A stretch of 64,000 bases of DNA. It comes from Halopseudomonas sabulinigri. Lineage in GTDB: Bacteria > Pseudomonadota > Gammaproteobacteria > Pseudomonadales > Pseudomonadaceae. Each line of letters begins with the position of its first letter. Positions within the stretch are counted from its first letter, which is position 1. The DNA is taken from positions 124,001 to 188,000 of the forward strand of contig NZ_LT629763.1 in the NCBI RefSeq assembly GCF_900105255.1, written 5' to 3'. The notes beneath the pieces were generated by a model. The model was given only the letters and a program-made list of their open reading frames with translations. It made no database searches and was not told where the DNA came from. Of the stretch, positions 8,681 to 17,704 are shown one piece after another. Both the position numbers and the translations under genes were made by a program.

Positions 8681-10507
8681 TTATTCAACGGTGACCGATT
8701 TGGCCAGATTCCTTGGCTTGTCTACATCCGTGCCCTTAACCAGTGCAACGTGGTAGCTAAGCAGTTGCAGCGGCAGAGTATAGAGCACTGGGGAGATGCA
8801 GTCTTCCACCCAGGGCAGGCTGATTGTCTGGATGCTGCTGTCACTGGTCGGTTCGATGGTTTCACAGGCGAAGTTGATCAGTTGGCCCCCGCGTGCGCGT
8901 ACTTCTTCCAGGTTCGATTTGAGCTTTTCCAGCAGGCTGTCGCTGGGGGCGACGCTGACCACGGGCATGTCGTCGTCGACCAGCGCCAGCGGGCCGTGCT
9001 TGAGTTCGCCAGCGGCATAGGCTTCGGCGTGAATGTAGGAAATTTCCTTGAGTTTGAGCGCACCCTCCATGGCAATCGGGTAATGCGTGCCGCGGCCAAG
9101 GAAGAGGGCGTGGTGTTTGTTGGCAAAGCGCTGAGCCAACTGGGTGATGGCCGGCTCCAGGGTGAGCACCTGCTCTATGATCGCTGGCAGCCCGCGTAGG
9201 GCGTTGACATTGCGCGCGACAGACTCGTGTTTGCCCCGCGCTTGTGCCAAGGCGGTGGTGAGCCAGAGGAGGGCTACCAGTTGCGTGGTAAAGGCTTTGG
9301 TGGAGGCGACGCCAATTTCGGGGCCGGCGTGGGTGAGCAGGCGCCAGTCGGCTTCGCGCACCAGTGAACTGCCGGCAACGTTGCAGATCGCCAGGGTGGC
9401 GAGGTAGCCCTGGTCCTTGGCGTAGCGCAGGGCGGCGAGAGTGTCTGCGGTTTCGCCCGACTGCGAGATGGTAATCAGCAGGGTGTCCTTGGGCACAACG
9501 ACGGTGCGATAGCGGTACTCGCTGGCAACTTCTACCTGGCAGGGGATGCCCGCCTGGGCTTCGATCCAGTAGCGGGCGACCAACCCTGCGTGATAACTGG
9601 TGCCGCAGGCGACAATGTGAATATTGGCAATGTCGACCAGGCGGGTTTCGGCATCGGGCCCGAGAATGGCGGTGAGTACGTGATCGTCACCCAGGGTGCC
9701 GGCGATGGTGTCGCGGATGGCCTGCGGCTGCTCGAAGATTTCCTTGAGCATGAAATGACGGTACTCGCCCTTATCGAGGCTATGGGCGGCATGCTCATAA
9801 CGGGTAATGGGGCGATCTACCTGCTGCTCGTTGCGATCCCAGACATCGCAGCTATCCAGGCTGATGCGAGCATAGTCGCCTTCTTCCAGGTAGCGGAAGC
9901 GGTCGGTGACCTGCAGTAGGGCGAGTGGATCGGATGCCAGATAACGCTCGCCGCTGCCCTCGCCAATCACCAGCGGACTGCCCATGCGCGAGCAATAAAG
10001 AGTGTTGGGCTCGGACTCATGAATCACCGCCAGTGCGTAGGCACCGTGGATGTCATTCAAGGTCGCGCGGAAGGCGCCGAGCATGTCCTGGCTTTGACTG
10101 TAATGATGGGCCAAGAGATGGGCGACTACTTCGGTATCGGTTTCTGAGGTGAAGACGTAGCCCAGGTCGATCAGTTTCTTGCGCAGCGGCGCGTGGTTTT
10201 CGATGATGCCGTTATGTACCACGGCCAGCCCGGCAGACAGGTGCGGATGGGCGTTATGTTCCGCCGGTTTGCCATGGGTGGCCCAGCGGGTGTGGGCGAT
10301 GCCCAGGTGGCCAACGGCTGGCGTCGCCTGCAGTGCCTTTTCCAGTTCGGCGACCTTGCCGACAGCGCGCACGCGCAGTAGCTGTTGCGCGCTGGTGAGC
10401 ACGGCGACGCCGGCGGAGTCGTAGCCTCGGTATTCGAGGCGGCGCAGACCCTCAAGCAGGATGGGAGTGATATCTCGCTGGGCGACGGCGCCGACGATTC
10501 CGCACAT
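8681..10507 (-). CDS. glmS: glutamine--fructose-6-phosphate aminotransferase (isomerizing)
   Basis: A 608-residue enzyme that makes glucosamine-6-phosphate from fructose-6-phosphate and glutamine, the first step toward UDP-GlcNAc for peptidoglycan and LPS. The start at 10507 is chosen because the mature protein must begin Met-Cys (MCGIVGAVAQRDI), Cys being the N-terminal nucleophile of the glutaminase domain; a longer open frame upstream would bury it. The glutaminase domain covers about residues 1-230 (RWATHGKP, HNGIIENH). Two SIS sugar-isomerase domains follow, with CGTSYHAGLVARYW and SQSGETADT blocks, and the C terminus ends PRNLAKSVTVE as expected. Single gene with its own terminator. Confidence 0.97.
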   Translation of the reverse strand: MCGIVGAVAQRDITPILLEGLRRLEYRGYDSAGVAVLTSAQQLLRVRAVGKVAELEKALQATPAVGHLGIAHTRWATHGKPAEHNAHPHLSAGLAVVHNGIIENHAPLRKKLIDLGYVFTSETDTEVVAHLLAHHYSQSQDMLGAFRATLNDIHGAYALAVIHESEPNTLYCSRMGSPLVIGEGSGERYLASDPLALLQVTDRFRYLEEGDYARISLDSCDVWDRNEQQVDRPITRYEHAAHSLDKGEYRHFMLKEIFEQPQAIRDTIAGTLGDDHVLTAILGPDAETRLVDIANIHIVACGTSYHAGLVARYWIEAQAGIPCQVEVASEYRYRTVVVPKDTLLITISQSGETADTLAALRYAKDQGYLATLAICNVAGSSLVREADWRLLTHAGPEIGVASTKAFTTQLVALLWLTTALAQARGKHESVARNVNALRGLPAIIEQVLTLEPAITQLAQRFANKHHALFLGRGTHYPIAMEGALKLKEISYIHAEAYAAGELKHGPLALVDDDMPVVSVAPSDSLLEKLKSNLEEVRARGGQLINFACETIEPTSDSSIQTISLPWVEDCISPVLYTLPLQLLSYHVALVKGTDVDKPRNLAKSVTVE

Positions 10508-10760
10508 GGTGATGTCCTTGGCTGGCAAACAAAGGCGCAAGTGTATCACCGAGCCGCTCGTGGTGGGCACTGGGCGCCCCGACTAGCGGTTCAAAATGGC
10601 GATAGGTTGGCCCAATGCTGGCCTGATAATGTTGGTTTTTATCTGCATTTGTGAATTTTTCTATGCGCACTGGCGAAAGCTTCTGGGCTGTCTATGCTGG
10701 GGTATGTGCGGCTTTTCTGATCTCGCTTGAGCTGCGCTTTAACTCGCATGGAGAATAGCA

Positions 10761-12350
10761 ATGGAATACCGGCAGACAACACCCTCATCGCGGCGTCTTA
10801 CCAGTGTGCTTTCTATGGCATTGTTATGCGCATTGGCGGGCCCAGCGGCCGCCCAGCAAACCGAAAAACCCAATATTCTAGTGCTGTGGGGCGATGATAT
10901 TGGTCAATCCAATATTTCTGCCTATACGCATGGCCTGATGGGCTATCAAACGCCCAATATCGACAGCATCGCCAACGACGGCATGATGTTCACCGATTAC
11001 TACGGTGAGCAATCCTGTACGGCGGGGCGGTCGTCCTTTATTACGGGGCAAAGTGTGTTCCGTACAGGCCTGTCCAAAGTAGGTATGCCCGGCGCCAAAG
11101 AGGGCCTCAGCATTGAGGACCCAACTATTGCCGGACTGTTGAAGGCGGAGGGTTATGCCACAGGCCAATTCGGCAAGAACCACCTTGGTGATCGGGACGA
11201 ACATCTGCCAACCAACAATGGTTTCGATGAGTTTTTCGGCAACCTTTATCACCTCAATGCTGAGGAAGAGCCGGAACTGCCTGACTATCCTGGCGACATG
11301 AAGATGCCCGACGGCAAAACCTTCCGTGAAACCTTCGGGCCGCGTGGCGTGATTCACTCCACCGCTGATGGCAAGATCGAAGACACTGGCCCGCTGACTC
11401 GTAAACGCATGGAAACCATCGACGACGAATCGTCGGCGGCCGCTCTGGACTTCATGCAGCGTAAAACCGATGAAGGCAAGCCTTGGTTCGTCTGGTGGAA
11501 CGCGACGCGGATGCACTTCCGTACCCACGTGAAGGATGAGCTGCGCGGCATCTCCGGTCAGAACGAGTACGCTGACGGAATGGTAGAGCACGATCGCCAC
11601 GTTGGGCTGTTTCTCAAGAAACTGGACGATCTCGGCGTTGCCGACAACACCATCGTATTTTATTCGACCGACAATGGCCCGCACATGAACTCCTGGCCGG
11701 ACGCGGCAATGACGCCGTTCCGCGGTGAGAAAAACACCAACTGGGAAGGTGGCTGGCGTGTGCCAGCTATGGTTCGCTGGCCGGGCCATATCAAGGAAGG
11801 CGTTATTTCCAATGACATCATGCACCACATGGACTGGCTGCCTACCTTCCTTGCCATGGCAGGTAATGAAAACATTACCCAGCAATTGCTGGACGGGGAG
11901 GCAGAGGCTATTGGTCGTGAGTACAAGGTGCATTTGGATGGTTATAACTTCCTCCCGTACCTGACTGGAGAGACTGAAGAGTCTCCGCGTCATGAGGTTT
12001 TCTACTTCTCTGATGACGGTGATCTGACTGCGCTGCGCTTCAACGACTGGAAGTTGATCTTCATGGAGCAACGGGCTGAAGGTACCTTGAAAGTCTGGGC
12101 TAACCCCTTCACTCCGCTGCGTATGCCGCTGATGTTCAACTTGCGTCGCGACCCCTATGAGCGGGCTCAGATTACCTCGAATACCTACTATGACTGGGTG
12201 CTGGACCATGCCTTTATGTTGGTCCCGGCGCAGGCCTACGTGGGGCAGTTCCTGGAAACGTTCAAGGAATACCCGCCGCGCATGGAAGCTGCCAGCTTCA
12301 GTCTCGACAAGGTACTTGAGAAATTGCAAACCCCACCTGCCAGCCACTAA
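10761..12350 (+). CDS. secreted arylsulfatase family protein
   Basis: A 529-residue sulfatase-family hydrolase with a cleavable signal peptide (about 1-31, ending AAAQQ). The metal site aspartates appear in LVLWGDDIGQS (45-46), and the active-site motif is C86-T-A-G-R90, which fits the C-x-A/P-x-R sequence converted to formylglycine in this superfamily. Further blocks are GQFGKNHLGD, FYSTDNGPHMNSWPD and RVPAMVRWPG. The likely substrate is a sulfate ester in the periplasm or outside the cell. A GGAG ribosome site lies 8 bases before the ATG. No anaerobic sulfatase maturase or formylglycine-generating enzyme is encoded nearby. Divergent from glmS; 253 bases between them presumably hold both promoters. 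Substrate cannot be deduced. Confidence 0.85.
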   Translation: MEYRQTTPSSRRLTSVLSMALLCALAGPAAAQQTEKPNILVLWGDDIGQSNISAYTHGLMGYQTPNIDSIANDGMMFTDYYGEQSCTAGRSSFITGQSVFRTGLSKVGMPGAKEGLSIEDPTIAGLLKAEGYATGQFGKNHLGDRDEHLPTNNGFDEFFGNLYHLNAEEEPELPDYPGDMKMPDGKTFRETFGPRGVIHSTADGKIEDTGPLTRKRMETIDDESSAAALDFMQRKTDEGKPWFVWWNATRMHFRTHVKDELRGISGQNEYADGMVEHDRHVGLFLKKLDDLGVADNTIVFYSTDNGPHMNSWPDAAMTPFRGEKNTNWEGGWRVPAMVRWPGHIKEGVISNDIMHHMDWLPTFLAMAGNENITQQLLDGEAEAIGREYKVHLDGYNFLPYLTGETEESPRHEVFYFSDDGDLTALRFNDWKLIFMEQRAEGTLKVWANPFTPLRMPLMFNLRRDPYERAQITSNTYYDWVLDHAFMLVPAQAYVGQFLETFKEYPPRMEAASFSLDKVLEKLQTPPASH

Positions 12351-12369
12351 ACCGGCCAGGTGTTTTGTT

Positions 12370-12397
12370 AGCACCCGCTGGCATGCCAGCGGGTGCT
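12370..12397. terminator. 28-base perfect palindrome after the sulfatase gene
   Basis: Arms of AGCACCCGCTGGCA and its exact complement form a continuous 28-base palindrome 20 bases after the sulfatase stop. There is no U-run immediately after it on the plus strand (a TTTTC run occurs only about 20 bases later), so termination would be weak or Rho-assisted; the structure may mainly protect the mRNA end. The remaining bases up to moxR (12398-12590) show no gene and should carry the moxR operon promoter, which I could not assign. Confidence 0.55.
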
Positions 12398-12590
12398 GGC
12401 TTGAGTAGTCGGCTTGGATTTTCTTCGGGTTGCTTCACGCAACCGCACTCTGTTTCTGCAAAGTAAAGCATTGCTTCATAGCGGTTGGCCGGCAAAGGTT
12501 TGAGTCGCCGCGCGCGTGGAACAGTGGCTCAACAGAACAGGGCACCAAGGGTTCCAGCGACTGACCTACTTCTTTTGGTGGGAATGGATC

Positions 12591-13571
12591 ATGAGTTCTC
12601 GAGCTGACATCGAAGCGCTGGAAGCAGCGATTGGCGAGTCCATTATTGGGCAGGCAGCTGTGGTTCGGCGTCTGGTTATCGGTTTGCTGGCCAACGGCAA
12701 TCTGTTGATTGAAGGCTTGCCCGGCTTGGCGAAAACCCGTGCGATCAAAGCGATGGCGCGGCATCTTGAGGCTGACTTCAGCCGTATACAGTTTACCCCC
12801 GACTTGCTGCCCTCGGACGTGACGGGCAGTGACGTCTATCACCAAAGTGAGGATGGCCCGGTGTTTCGTTTCAGCCCAGGGCCGCTATTTGCCAACCTGG
12901 TGCTGGCGGACGAAATCAACCGCGCACCAGCCAAGGTGCAGTCTGCATTGCTGGAGGCCATGGAAGAGCGTCAGGTGACGGTCTCCGGTAAAACCCATCC
13001 GATGCCAGACCTGTTCATGGTTCTGGCCACGCAAAACCCGATTGAGCAGGAAGGCACCTATCCGCTGCCGGAGGCCCAGTTGGACCGTTTCATCATGAAA
13101 GTATTGATCGACTACCCCAGCGTGGATGACGAGGTAGAAGTCATTCGCCTGGTACGTAGCGAAGAGCAGGCGGCCCAGGAAAAGAGTGGCCACTCTACCG
13201 CACCGGTTCAGATCGCCCAGAGCGCCATCTTCGCTGCTCGGCGTGAGATTGCCGCGCTGCATGTGGCCGAGCCGGTGGAGCGTTATATGGCCGAGTTGAT
13301 TGATGCCACGCGGTCACCGCAGCGGCTATCCGAAGATCTGGGTCGCTGGATTGAGCTGGGTGCCAGCCCGCGCGCGAGTTTGGCACTGGATCGCTGCGGC
13401 CGCGTGCATGCCTGGTTGAACGGGCGAGACTATCTGGACCCGCAAGACGTGCAGGCGGTCGCGCCCGATGTGCTGCGCCACCGCCTGGGCCTCAGCTTTG
13501 CTGCGCAGGGCGAGGGCATCAACATGGAAGCGGTGATTGAGCAACTGTTGGCCGTTGTGGCCTTGCCATGA
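12591..13571 (+). CDS. MoxR family AAA+ ATPase
   Basis: A 326-residue AAA_3 ATPase. The nucleotide-binding loop is GLPGLAKT (about 42-49); Walker B and following residues are LVLADEINRAPAKVQ, sensor 1 is VLATQNPIEQEGTYPLPEAQLDRF, all typical of MoxR. These ATPases act as chaperone partners of von Willebrand factor A proteins. The start at 12591 (MSSRADIEAL) has a GGTGGGA ribosome site; a frame-open extension of 25 residues upstream is not conserved-looking. First gene of a six-gene operon continuing with DUF58, DUF4381, BatA, BatB and BatD, each very close or overlapping. Confidence 0.93.
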   Translation: MSSRADIEALEAAIGESIIGQAAVVRRLVIGLLANGNLLIEGLPGLAKTRAIKAMARHLEADFSRIQFTPDLLPSDVTGSDVYHQSEDGPVFRFSPGPLFANLVLADEINRAPAKVQSALLEAMEERQVTVSGKTHPMPDLFMVLATQNPIEQEGTYPLPEAQLDRFIMKVLIDYPSVDDEVEVIRLVRSEEQAAQEKSGHSTAPVQIAQSAIFAARREIAALHVAEPVERYMAELIDATRSPQRLSEDLGRWIELGASPRASLALDRCGRVHAWLNGRDYLDPQDVQAVAPDVLRHRLGLSFAAQGEGINMEAVIEQLLAVVALP

Positions 13572-13612
13572 GTGAGCGGGGCGTTTGCCCCAGGTTGGCA
13601 AAGGAGAGCTGA

Positions 13613-14599
13613 ATGGCGTTTTTCCCTAACCGGCGCCCGGCGGAACCTGCGGCTGCGAGTGCAATGCCCGGCGTCGCTGATACCCGCGTACATGTTGATC
13701 TGACGCACCTGCGCGGGCTCGAAGGGCATGCCAAAGCGTTGAGTCTCTTGCCCCGGCAACCGGCCAGCAGCGTACTCAGTGGCCGCCACGGTTCCCGGTT
13801 GCGCGGTCGCGGCCTAGATTTTCTCGAGTTGCGGGGCTATCTGCCTTCCGACGATGTGCGCAACATCGACTGGCGCGTAACCGCACGCACTGGCGAGCCC
13901 CATGTGCGAGTGTTTACCGAAGAGCGTGACCGTCCCGCGTTGATCGTGGTGGACCAGCGTATGTCGATGTTTTTTGGCAGCCAGCATGCGATGAAGTCAG
14001 TAACCGCTGCCGAAGCTGCCGCTTTGTTGGCTTTCGCCGTGTTGGCGCAGCAGGACCGGGTTGGTGGCGTGGTGATGACCGACAGCCAGGTCGAGGAGTT
14101 TCGCCCGGCGCGCTCGCGGGCCGGCGTAATGCACTTTCTGCAAGCGCTCGCCGCCGCCAACCAGGCGCTGCACGCCGATGCCGCCGCCCCAGCGCCTACC
14201 TCGCTGGACAGGGTGCTGGAGTCTGTTGCGCGTCTGGCCCGGCGCGACCATCTGATTATCGTTCTGAGCGATTTTGACGTTATTGGCCCGCACAGCGACT
14301 CTTTGTTGAGCGCTTTGTGCCAGCACAACGATGTAGTACTCGCGCCGGTCACCGATCCGCTCGCAGAGCAATTGCCCCATGATCTGAGCCAGGTGGTGTC
14401 CGATGGTCGCCAACAGGCACTGCTGAACACGGCGAATGAACAGGTACGGGGCGAGTTGAATGGCGTCTCACAGGCGCGCCGTGAACAATTGCTGGACTGG
14501 CAGCGTCGCTTTGGGCTGTCGATCGCGCCCCTCTCGGCCAGTGAGGACGCTGTGCTGCAACTGCATCGCTTGCTTGGTGTCACGCGGGGCAGGAGATAG
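13613..14599 (+). CDS. DUF58 domain-containing protein
   Basis: A 328-residue soluble protein. The hallmark DUF58 segment is present at about residues 58-105: GRHGSRLRGRGLDFLELRGYLPSDDVRNIDWRVTARTGEPHVR, here in parts, followed by FTEERDRPALIVVDQ, the start of a degenerate vWA-like fold. DUF58 proteins are encoded almost always with MoxR and Bat proteins and are thought to link the ATPase to them; the biochemical role is not settled. An AGGAGA ribosome site lies 6 bases before the ATG. The next gene begins 3 bases after its stop. Confidence 0.9.
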   Translation: MAFFPNRRPAEPAAASAMPGVADTRVHVDLTHLRGLEGHAKALSLLPRQPASSVLSGRHGSRLRGRGLDFLELRGYLPSDDVRNIDWRVTARTGEPHVRVFTEERDRPALIVVDQRMSMFFGSQHAMKSVTAAEAAALLAFAVLAQQDRVGGVVMTDSQVEEFRPARSRAGVMHFLQALAAANQALHADAAAPAPTSLDRVLESVARLARRDHLIIVLSDFDVIGPHSDSLLSALCQHNDVVLAPVTDPLAEQLPHDLSQVVSDGRQQALLNTANEQVRGELNGVSQARREQLLDWQRRFGLSIAPLSASEDAVLQLHRLLGVTRGRR

Positions 14600-14602
14600 C
14601 TG

Positions 14603-15142
14603 ATGGCTACCGATAGCGCTGTGCCAGCCGATCCGGCAGCCATGCCGATGATGCTGCCGGAGTTGATTGACCTTCTGCCGCCGGTGCCTGAGCCGGAGGC
14701 GATTTCCTGGCTGCCGCAGACTTGGGGCTGGGCAGTGCTCGGGTTAACGCTTTTGGTGTTACTGGCCTGGTACGGTTGGCGCGGCTACCGGCATTGGCAG
14801 GCCAACCGTTATCGCCGCGCCGCGTTGCAGGAGCTGGAGCATCGGCTCGCTGCGGGCGAGGGTGCCGTGGCCTTGACGGAGGTGTTGCGGCGCACCGCCC
14901 TGGTTGCCTTCCCCCGCGCGGAGGTAGCGGCCTTGAGCGGCGATGCATGGTGTGACTTCCTTAACCAGAGCACGGCGCCTGATAAGCCCTGCTTTGATGC
15001 CCAGGCGATCGCGCAACTCTCACGTATGACCTATCGCCAGGAAGCCGCCGCGGCCGACGGAGACTCGCTGAATGCCTTGCGCCAGCGGGTCGAGCGTTGG
15101 ATCAAAACCCATGAGCTGAGCCATGGAGTGGCCCATGATTGA
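14603..15142 (+). CDS. DUF4381 domain-containing membrane protein
   Basis: A 179-residue protein with a proline-rich N terminus (ELIDLLPPVPEPEAISWLPQ), one membrane segment at about 39-61 (TWGWAVLGLTLLVLLAWYGW), and a basic helical cytoplasmic part with RRTALVAFPRAEVAALSGDAWCDFLNQ, a block found in DUF4381 proteins of MoxR-Bat operons. It probably anchors the complex in the inner membrane. Its 3' end overlaps the start of the BatA gene by 8 bases, which indicates translational coupling. Function is known only by association. Confidence 0.85.
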   Translation: MATDSAVPADPAAMPMMLPELIDLLPPVPEPEAISWLPQTWGWAVLGLTLLVLLAWYGWRGYRHWQANRYRRAALQELEHRLAAGEGAVALTEVLRRTALVAFPRAEVAALSGDAWCDFLNQSTAPDKPCFDAQAIAQLSRMTYRQEAAAADGDSLNALRQRVERWIKTHELSHGVAHD

Positions 15143-16118
15143 ATTGGCCGCGCCGCTTGCTTTGTTGTTGCTGCCCTTGCCGCTCTTGGTGATGTGGCTG
15201 GCTCCTGCTCACAAACGCCAGATGCCGGCCCTGCGCTTGCCGTTCTTTCAACGCTACGTTGCCGCTGCCGGAGTGACCCCGGCCGCCGGTGCGCAGGTGG
15301 TGCCACGTACGCGCTTGCAGTGGTTGCTGGGTGCTCTTTGCTGGGCACTGCTGGTCTTGGCGCTGGCCAGACCTGAGCAGGTAAGTGCGCCGATCCACTG
15401 GCAGACCTCGGCCCGCGATCTGATTCTGGCTGTGGATATTTCCGGCTCGATGGACGAAAACGATTTTGCCGCCAGCGAGGAGGATAAGCTGCAGCGTCTG
15501 GCGGGCGTCAAGCAGGTTATCGCCGAGTTTCTGGATGGCCGTGAGGGCGAGCGCATGGCGTTGATTGTGTTTGGCTCGCAAGCGTTCGTGCAGTCACCCC
15601 TGACCGAAGATCTGGATACCCTGCAGGCGCTGTTGGCGCGTACCGAAGTCGGCATGGCTGGTCCGCATACCGCATTGGGCGACTCCATCGGCTTGGCCAT
15701 AAGACAGTTTGACGCCAGTGAGGTGGAACAGAGATTGCTGATCTTGCTGAGCGATGGCGCCGATACCGGTAGCCGCATGAGCCCCATCAACGCCGCCGAA
15801 ATTGCAGCTGATCGGCGCGTGCGCATCGTCACCATCGCCATTGGCGACCCCGACGGCAGCGGTGAAAATCGGGTAGACACCGCCACCCTGAAAAACATTG
15901 CCAACACCACCGGCGGCGCTGCTTTCCTCGCTACCGACCAGGCGGCGCTCAAGCATGTGTATGACCAAATAGATGAGCTGGCGCCGCGCAAGGTGTCTGA
16001 CCACAGCTACCGCGAACGGCGCTCCTTGGCGGTCTGGCCGATGGGACTGGTGTTTCTGCTGGTGGCGCTGGGCTGGGCTTGGCGTAACTGGGGCCTGCGG
16101 CGGAGGCCGGCAGCATGA
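15135..16118 (+). CDS. vWA domain protein BatA-like
   Basis: A 327-residue inner-membrane protein with two N-terminal hydrophobic segments (about 5-25 and 58-76), a von Willebrand factor A domain, and a C-terminal membrane segment (RSLAVWPMGLVFLLVALGWAW). The metal-ion site is intact: DISGSMDENDF (DxSxS), with a later LLSDGADTGS. The start at 15135 is preferred to an ATG 12 bases upstream because GGAG lies at 15125-15128, 6 bases before it. BatA-type proteins act with MoxR and other Bat proteins in envelope stress or oxygen tolerance; the mechanism is uncertain. Overlaps the next gene by 4 bases (ATGA). Confidence 0.9.
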   Translation: MIELAAPLALLLLPLPLLVMWLAPAHKRQMPALRLPFFQRYVAAAGVTPAAGAQVVPRTRLQWLLGALCWALLVLALARPEQVSAPIHWQTSARDLILAVDISGSMDENDFAASEEDKLQRLAGVKQVIAEFLDGREGERMALIVFGSQAFVQSPLTEDLDTLQALLARTEVGMAGPHTALGDSIGLAIRQFDASEVEQRLLILLSDGADTGSRMSPINAAEIAADRRVRIVTIAIGDPDGSGENRVDTATLKNIANTTGGAAFLATDQAALKHVYDQIDELAPRKVSDHSYRERRSLAVWPMGLVFLLVALGWAWRNWGLRRRPAA

Positions 16119-17704
16119 ACCTGCTTGATTCGCTGTCTGCCTTTCACTTCCTGCGCCCGCTTTGGTTTCTTGGGCTGCCGATCATCGTGGGCCTCTGGTG
16201 GTGGTATCGGTTCCGTCAGCAGCAAGCCGACCGCATCTCTAGGCACTTTGCGCCGCATTTGGCCAAGGCGCTGCGTACCGGGCAGTCGGCGGCGGGCCGC
16301 ATTTCCCCGGCCGATACCCTGGCGGCGATGCTGCTGTGCCTGCTGGTGGGGTTGGCCGGGCCAAGCTGGAATCGCATGGCCAATCCCATGGTCAGCCAGA
16401 CGGCACCGCTGGTAATAGCCCTGGAAGTGTCCCAGGGCATGCTCGCCAATGATGTACCGCCCAACCGGCTGGAGCGCGCCAAACACAAAATTGAAGACTT
16501 GCTTGCCACTCGCACCGGGGCCGATACGGCGCTTATTGCCTATGCCGGCTCCGCGCATTTGGTGGTGCCGCTCACCAACGATCCTGAACTCATCAAACCC
16601 TACCTGGAAGGCCTGCGGCCGGACATCATGCCCAGCGAGGGCGATGTTGCGGCGCAGGCACTGATCATGGCTGAAGAGCTACTGCAGGCCCGCGATGTGG
16701 CCGGCACCATTGTGTTTATCACCGATGGGATGGGCGCGCAGAACGCTCCGGGCTTCGCTGACCGGCAGGAGCGCAACGCGCTGGCTATTTTGCAGATGCT
16801 GCCCGAGGGTAAGCAGGATGCCACCCTGGCGGCCATTGACGCCCAGCGCGTGGTGGTGAGCGCGGATAACAGCGATGTAGCGCAGCTGGAAAAGACCCTG
16901 GCGACAGCCTACCAGCAGGCGCTGCGCGAAGATGATCGGCTGGCCTGGAAAGATAACGGCGGCTGGCTGGCCTGGCCGGCAGCGCTGCTGGCCCTGTTGT
17001 GGTTCCGGCGCGGGTGGGGCCTTGGCGCGGTGGCGTTGCTATTGTGGTTGGCACCGCTGGGCGCCTGGTTGCCGGCCAGTGCCTGGGCGCAGCAAGACAA
17101 CAGCTCGGTATCCAAACGCGCAGAGACAACCGCAGAGCCCAACTCACCCTGGCTTCAGAGCCTGTGGGATGCTTTCCTGACGCCCGACCAGCAGGGTGCT
17201 TGGTGGTTGCAACGGCGTGACTATGCCCGGGCCAGTGAGCACTTTACCGATACTGCCTGGCAGGGCTACGCGCTGTTTCGCGATGGTCAGTACAGCGCGG
17301 CAATCAACACTCTGAGTCAGTTGGACACCGCCGATGCGGCGTACACGCAGGGTGTGGCCATGATACGCAACCGCCAGTATCGCGATGCTGTGCAGGCCTT
17401 TCAAACCGTCTTGCAGCGCGACCCGGATTACCCCGATGGCGAGAAGAATCTGGCGCTGGCGCAGCAGATTCTGGAATACGTGGAGAAAACCCGAGAACAA
17501 TCGGATACGGGGGAGGAGAGTGGTGAGGGCGCCGATGACGTGGTGTTCGACAACGAATCCGGCCGCGGTGAGCTCACCCAGATGGCGGGAGAAAAGGGCG
17601 ATAAGCTGTTGACTGCCGATCAGTGGATCCAATCGATTGATGCCGACACCAGTGATTACCTGCGCCAACGCTTTGCCTTGGAAGCAGCGGAGGCCAAGCC
17701 ATGA
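16115..17704 (+). CDS. vWA and TPR domain protein BatB/BatC-like
   Basis: A 529-residue protein with N-terminal membrane segments, a vWA-like domain (about 85-260), two more hydrophobic segments (about 285-325) and a C-terminal tetratricopeptide region (about 370-455: RDYARASEHFTDTAW, GQYSAAINTLSQ, YRDAVQAFQTVLQRDPDYPD) ending in an acidic tail. It therefore joins what some species encode as BatB and BatC. The metal site that should read DxSxS is LEVSQGM, with Glu for Asp and Gly for the last Ser, so metal binding is doubtful. Overlaps both neighbours by 4 bases. Confidence 0.88.
   Translation: MNLLDSLSAFHFLRPLWFLGLPIIVGLWWWYRFRQQQADRISRHFAPHLAKALRTGQSAAGRISPADTLAAMLLCLLVGLAGPSWNRMANPMVSQTAPLVIALEVSQGMLANDVPPNRLERAKHKIEDLLATRTGADTALIAYAGSAHLVVPLTNDPELIKPYLEGLRPDIMPSEGDVAAQALIMAEELLQARDVAGTIVFITDGMGAQNAPGFADRQERNALAILQMLPEGKQDATLAAIDAQRVVVSADNSDVAQLEKTLATAYQQALREDDRLAWKDNGGWLAWPAALLALLWFRRGWGLGAVALLLWLAPLGAWLPASAWAQQDNSSVSKRAETTAEPNSPWLQSLWDAFLTPDQQGAWWLQRRDYARASEHFTDTAWQGYALFRDGQYSAAINTLSQLDTADAAYTQGVAMIRNRQYRDAVQAFQTVLQRDPDYPDGEKNLALAQQILEYVEKTREQSDTGEESGEGADDVVFDNESGRGELTQMAGEKGDKLLTADQWIQSIDADTSDYLRQRFALEAAEAKP

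Noticed and set aside
10878-12374. 498-codon open frame opposite the sulfatase gene
   Set aside because: No motif, composition typical of antisense shadows, and the sense strand has a full sulfatase with signal peptide and ribosome site.
12516-12590. Upstream ATG for the MoxR gene
   Set aside because: The ATG at 12591 has a ribosome site and gives the family N terminus; the extension is not MoxR-like.
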